A stretch of 64,000 bases of DNA from the NCBI RefSeq assembly GCF_020497125.1, contig NC_059084.1, forward strand, positions 8,521,501-8,585,500, in the 5' to 3' direction. Source of the stretch: Mauremys mutica. Lineage: Eukaryota > Chordata > Testudines > Geoemydidae. The notes beneath the pieces are model-generated. The model did no database searches, was not told where the DNA came from, and saw only the letters and a list, made by a program, of their open reading frames with translations. Position numbers and translations under genes: made by a program. Of this stretch, positions 63,481-64,000 are shown one piece after another; position 1 is the stretch's first letter, and every line of letters begins with the position of its first letter.

Positions 63481-64000
63481 TGTTTCCCTTGAGTCCTGCC
63501 CTTTGGCAGGGCCAACTGCAGGAGCTAGTCCTGGTTCTGTAGCCATACCCCTTTTCTTTCCCCATTGATCAGGTCCACATCCAGTCTCTCCTCCCTGGAG
63601 AACACTTCCTCTCTCACTGACTGCATTGCACTCTTACTTTTAAGTTCCTCCTTCAACCTAACCATGCCTTCCCCAGGTGTAACAGGTAAGGTCAATAGAA
63701 GTTTCAGGCTCATTTTAACCCTTTCTGGGGTGACGTGGGGTTTATACTTCCCATCAGAGTCATGTTGCAACTGAGAGATTTCTTCATGATGAACGGGACT
63801 TTTTTTTTCCCCAATATCGGCCCGTCAACTTTAACGATGTCCTCTTCTCTAGAATCACCCCAATGGACAGGTAAGATCGTTATTCAATGAGAGCAATTAT
63901 TACTATACATGAAACAAACTGACCACGTCACTACAATAAAAGAACTTAGTGTGAACAATTTTTAAAAAAATACTCACTCCGTGTTGTGAGGTATAAAGAA

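Overview
The window is vertebrate intron-rich genomic DNA, most likely from a turtle (Testudines). The repeats support this: CR1 LINEs with the turtle-type 3' end, MIR-type SINEs, many hAT, Harbinger and mariner miniature elements, Penelope-like elements, and one solo LTR of a kind common in turtle genomes. There is no bacterial or viral gene content. CR1 and MIR together with hAT and Penelope copies suit a sauropsid, and turtle is preferred over crocodilian or bird on repeat recognition alone.

The only real gene is CDH4 (R-cadherin), transcribed right to left. Six consecutive coding exons lie at 50792-50929, 26591-26776, 14545-14798, 9984-10126, 2453-2686 and 693-926 (all minus). They correspond to exons 8-13 of a classical 16-exon type I cadherin and encode the end of EC2 through EC5 and the transmembrane helix. 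Every exon has AG/GT borders and the phases run on correctly (0,0,0,2,1,1,1), so the piece is intact. Exons for the signal peptide, prodomain, EC1 and most of EC2 lie beyond the right edge. The cytoplasmic catenin-binding tail lies beyond the left edge. No promoter, first exon or polyadenylation site is present.

The rest (about 98 percent) is intron. The introns are 1.5, 7.3, 4.4, 11.8 and 24.0 kb, plus an open one of more than 13 kb. A 2-kb degenerate CR1 reverse-transcriptase copy lies at 7.5-9.5 kb. A nested hAT/mariner pair sits at 15.2-15.6 kb. Harbinger-type MITEs flank a hAT element that carries a GC-rich minisatellite at 22.0-24.3 kb. A solo LTR at 42.0-43.1 kb holds a near-perfect palindromic insertion, with a sister palindrome at 44.55 kb. 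Penelope-like pieces lie at 48.3-49.0 and 55.3-56.3 kb. The interval 28.7-39.4 kb has few recognisable young repeats.

The most interesting signal is a set of Penelope-related elements containing a hammerhead-ribozyme-like core. Two of them (42105-42318 and 44553-44771) are inverted dimers of one short unit. The two arms of each element share variants that the other element lacks, and each element has a 12- or 14-nt target-site duplication. This suggests each palindrome formed by copying one arm from the other during insertion.
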